A DNA stretch of 64,000 bases from Burkholderia cepacia ATCC 25416 (GTDB lineage: Bacteria; Pseudomonadota; Gammaproteobacteria; Burkholderiales; Burkholderiaceae): positions 1-64,000 of the forward strand of contig NZ_CP012982.1 of NCBI RefSeq assembly GCF_001411495.1, read 5' to 3'. Position 1 is the stretch's first letter. Each line of letters opens with the position of its first letter. This document shows, one piece after another, positions 61,388-64,000 of this stretch. Position numbers and translations under genes: made by a program. The notes beneath the pieces were generated by a model. It did not search any database and was not told the origin of the DNA. It worked only from the letters and a program-made list of their open reading frames with translations.

Positions 61388-63160
61388 ATGCTTTCAACCA
61401 GCACCCGCGGCACGGCACCGGCCGCACCACCCGCCGCCGGCCCGCGCGACGCCATTCCCGCGCTGCCGGTCAACAGCCTGCAGCCGCTCGCCGGCATGCT
61501 GCGCTGGATCGTCGTCGCGGTACTCACCATCGCCGTCGCACTGCCGCTCGGCTTCATCCTGTTCCAGAGCCTGCTGTCCGCGCCGTTCTTCGATGCGAAC
61601 AAGACGCTCGGCATCGAAGGCTTCCGCTTCGTCTTCAGCGATCCCGACTTCTGGTCGGCCGTGAAGAACTCGTTCATCATCGCCGGCGGGATGCTGTTCA
61701 TCTCGATCCCGCTCGGCGGCATCCTCGCGTTCCTGATGGTGCGCACCGACCTGCCCGGCCGCCGCTGGCTCGAACCGCTGCTGCTCACGCCCGTGTTCGT
61801 GTCGCCGATGGTGCTCGCGTTCGGCTACGTGGTCGCGGCCGGCCCGGTCGGCTTCTATTCGGTGTGGTTCAAGGAGCTGTTCGGGGTGCAGAACGTGCCC
61901 TGGAACGTGTACTCGATCTTCGCGATCACGGTGATCGTCGGCCTCACGCACGTGCCGCACGTGTACCTGTATTCGTCGGCCGCGCTGCGCAACCTCGGCT
62001 CGGACGTCGAGGAAGCCGCGCGCGTCACGGGCGCCCGCCCGTTCCGCGTCGCGCTCGACGTGAGCCTGCCGATGACGATGCCCGCGCTGCTGTTCGCCGG
62101 CGTGCTCGTGTTCTTCCTCGGCTTCGAGGTGTTCGGGCTGCCGCTCGTGCTCGGCGATCCGGAAGGCCACCTCGTGCTCGCGACCTACCTGTACAAGCTG
62201 ACCAACAAGCTCGGCGTGCCGTCGTATCACCTGATGGCCGCGGTCGCGGTGTGCATCGTCGCGATCACGTTCCCGCTCGTGCTGCTGCAGCGCCGGCTGC
62301 TGAAGACGGCGAACCGCTTCGTCACCGTGAAGGGCAAGGCCGGCCGTACGACGGTGCTGCCGCTCGGCGTGTGGCGCTGGGTTGCGCTCGCGATCGTCGT
62401 GCTGTGGCTGATGCTGACCGTGATCGTCCCGATCTCGGGCATCGTGCTGCGCGCGTTCGTGACCAACTGGGGCGAAGGCGTCGCGCTCGCCGAGGTGCTG
62501 ACGCTGTCGAACTTCATCGAGCTGTTCGAGCAGGACAACCTCGTGCGCGCGATCGTCAACACGCTCGGCATCGGCGTGATCGGCGGCGCGCTCGCGATCG
62601 GCTTCTACTCGCTCGTCGCGTTCGCCGGCCACCGCCGCCCCGACTGGGCGACCAAGCTGCTCGACTACCTCGTGCTGCTGCCGCGCGCGGTGCCCGGCCT
62701 GCTCGCCGGTCTCGCGTTCCTGTGGATCTTCCTGTTCGTGCCCGGCCTGCGCGAGCTGAAGAACTCGATGTGGAGCATCTGGATCGCGTACACGGTCGTC
62801 TGGCTCGCGTACGGGATGCGGCTCATCCAGAGCGCGCTGCTGCAGGTCGGCCCGGAACTCGAGGAAGCCGGCCGCAGCGTCGGCGCGACCCGCAGCCGCG
62901 TGTCCCTCGACGTGACGCTGCCGCTCGTGCGCTTCGGCCTGCTCGCTGCGTGGCTGCTGATCTTCATGATCTTCGAGCGCGAATACTCGACGGCCGTCTA
63001 CCTGCTGTCGCCCGGCACCGAAGTGATCGGCGCGCTGCTCGTGTCGCTGTGGGCGACCGGCGCCGTCGACCAGGTCGCCGCGCTTTCTGTCATCAACATC
63101 GCGATGGTCGGCGCCGGTCTCGGCGTGGCCCTGCGCTTCGGAGTGAAACTTCATGGATAA
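61388..63160 (+). CDS. ABC importer permease with two fused permease domains (FbpB/AfuB type)
   Basis: Inner-membrane permease of 590 residues, about 12 TM segments, two BPD_transp_1 halves. The coupling motifs are EEAARVTGARPFRVALDVSLPMTMPAL (about 217-243) and EEAGRSVGATRSRVSLDVTLPLVRFGL (about 497-523), as EAA loops. The fused form is normal for iron-type importers. The ATPase start at 63153 overlaps its stop by 8 bases. The N-terminus is rich in Pro and Ala and is likely cytoplasmic. Confidence 0.92.
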   Translation: MLSTSTRGTAPAAPPAAGPRDAIPALPVNSLQPLAGMLRWIVVAVLTIAVALPLGFILFQSLLSAPFFDANKTLGIEGFRFVFSDPDFWSAVKNSFIIAGGMLFISIPLGGILAFLMVRTDLPGRRWLEPLLLTPVFVSPMVLAFGYVVAAGPVGFYSVWFKELFGVQNVPWNVYSIFAITVIVGLTHVPHVYLYSSAALRNLGSDVEEAARVTGARPFRVALDVSLPMTMPALLFAGVLVFFLGFEVFGLPLVLGDPEGHLVLATYLYKLTNKLGVPSYHLMAAVAVCIVAITFPLVLLQRRLLKTANRFVTVKGKAGRTTVLPLGVWRWVALAIVVLWLMLTVIVPISGIVLRAFVTNWGEGVALAEVLTLSNFIELFEQDNLVRAIVNTLGIGVIGGALAIGFYSLVAFAGHRRPDWATKLLDYLVLLPRAVPGLLAGLAFLWIFLFVPGLRELKNSMWSIWIAYTVVWLAYGMRLIQSALLQVGPELEEAGRSVGATRSRVSLDVTLPLVRFGLLAAWLLIFMIFEREYSTAVYLLSPGTEVIGALLVSLWATGAVDQVAALSVINIAMVGAGLGVALRFGVKLHG

Positions 63161-64000
63161 GCTCATCGTCGACGACCTGCATCTCAGCTACGGCGCCAAT
63201 CCGATCCTCAAGGGCGTGTCGTTCGAACTGAAGGCCGGCGAAGTCGTGTGCCTGCTCGGCGCGTCGGGCAGCGGCAAGACCACGCTGCTGCGCGCGGTGG
63301 CGGGCCTCGAACAGCCGTCCGACGGCCGCATCCAGCTCGACGAGCGCGTGTTCTTCGACGGCGCGCAACGCGTCGACCTGCCGGTCGAACAGCGCTCGCT
63401 CGGCCTCGTGTTCCAGTCGTACGCGCTGTGGCCGCACCGCACCGTCGCCGACAACGTCGGCTACGGGCTGAAGCTGCGCCGCGTCGCGCCGGCCGAACAG
63501 AAGCGCCGCGTGCAGACCGCGCTCGACCAGCTCGGCCTCGGCCATCTCGCGGAACGCTTCCCGCATCAACTGTCGGGCGGCCAGCAGCAGCGCGTCGCGA
63601 TCGCGCGCGCGCTCGTCTACAACCCGCCGGTGATCCTCCTCGACGAACCGCTGTCGAACCTCGACGCGAAGCTGCGCGAGGAAGCGCGCGCGTGGCTGCG
63701 CGAGCTGATCGTGTCGCTCGGGCTGTCGGCCCTGTGCGTGACGCACGACCAGACCGAGGCGATGGCGATGTCCGACCGCATCCTGCTGCTGCGCAACGGC
63801 CGCATCGAGCAGGAAGGCACGCCGGCCGAGCTGTACGGCGCGCCGCGCTCGCTGTACACGGCCGAGTTCATGGGCAGCAACAACCGGATCGACGCGCGCG
63901 TCGCGGCCGTCGACGGCGAACGCGTGACGCTCGCCGGCGACGGCTGGGAGCTGCAGGCCCTCGCCCGCGACACGTTCGCACCGGGCCAGGACGCGCAGGC
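63153..64000 (+). CDS. ABC importer ATP-binding subunit, cut by right edge
   Basis: FbpC-type ATPase; 282 residues are visible and no stop occurs before the window ends. Walker A GASGSGKTT, Q-loop VFQSYALWPHRTV, signature LSGGQQQR, Walker B VILLDEPLSNLD and switch His in CVTHDQTEAM are intact. The TOBE-like C-terminal domain starts at about residue 245. It completes the importer with the binding protein and permease upstream. Expected full length is about 350 residues. Confidence 0.93.
   Translation, partial: MDKLIVDDLHLSYGANPILKGVSFELKAGEVVCLLGASGSGKTTLLRAVAGLEQPSDGRIQLDERVFFDGAQRVDLPVEQRSLGLVFQSYALWPHRTVADNVGYGLKLRRVAPAEQKRRVQTALDQLGLGHLAERFPHQLSGGQQQRVAIARALVYNPPVILLDEPLSNLDAKLREEARAWLRELIVSLGLSALCVTHDQTEAMAMSDRILLLRNGRIEQEGTPAELYGAPRSLYTAEFMGSNNRIDARVAAVDGERVTLAGDGWELQALARDTFAPGQDAQ

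Overview
The window is very GC-rich DNA with densely packed, largely co-oriented operons. It resembles a secondary chromosome of Burkholderia sensu lato, probably the B. cepacia complex. The grounds are the GC-biased codon third positions, a Burkholderia-type porin, an IrlRS-like two-component pair, the tripartite pumps with NodT-type lipoprotein channels, and the abundance of LysR, AraC, MocR and TetR regulators. The assignment is inferred from protein style only; no rRNA or other marker is present. I saw no tRNA, CRISPR array, prophage or IS element.

Layout. 1-7382: an RND pump gene (cut by the left edge, carrying two apparent +1 frameshifts and an 81-bp GC-palindromic insert), its adaptor, its outer-membrane channel, and a metal-type response regulator/kinase pair. 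7456-15337: a complete aldoxime to nitrile to amide to acid pathway. A FeaR-like AraC regulator, an amidase, a haem aldoxime dehydratase and an outer-membrane protein lie on the minus strand; an Fe-type nitrile hydratase (alpha, beta) and its P47K activator lie on the plus strand, with a 512-bp shared control region between. 15522-19675: LysE exporter with AraC regulator, a short-chain dehydrogenase, an OsmE-like lipoprotein and an AI-2E family permease. 19800-22128: DJ-1/PfpI protein and XenA ene-reductase behind two near-identical NemR-like operators. 22129-26735: fructan module with LacI repressor, levansucrase (GH68) and levanase (GH32), with two perfect palindromic operators before the levansucrase gene.

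26830-31352: LysR-controlled dehydrogenase with a perfect operator palindrome, then a MocR regulator with an AhpD-like protein and a secreted cupin. 31672-36946: TetR, HlyD adaptor, ABC ATPase, ABC-2 permease and outer-membrane channel in one overlapping operon, a self-contained tripartite ABC exporter. 37156-41438: porin, squalene/phytoene synthase-like enzyme behind a terminator-like leader hairpin, and a lipoprotein glycerophosphodiesterase. 41500-44815: thiol dioxygenase plus a four-domain rhodanese, divergent from a LysR gene. 44877-54688: a probable organosulfur-use locus with a SfnB-like flavoenzyme divergent from a seven-gene operon (SsuD-like monooxygenase, class II aldolase, TAT-type binding protein, permease, ATPase, membrane-anchored cytochrome c, second binding protein), followed by a MOSC protein. 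54803-59955: a second two-component system, a Bcr/CflA MFS pump and a divergent MocR regulator. 60173-64000: a ferric-iron/phosphonate-type ABC importer whose ATPase runs off the right edge.

Two sulfur modules lie side by side (thiol dioxygenase/rhodanese, then the SfnB/SsuD operon). Several operons carry clear cis-elements: LacI, NemR-like, LysR and TetR dyads, and hairpins that sit unusually close to start codons. The most review-worthy points are the damaged RND gene with its repeat insert, the divergently split aldoxime-nitrile locus, the cytochrome c inside a sulfonate-type ABC operon, and the leader hairpins before the AI-2E and squalene synthase genes.
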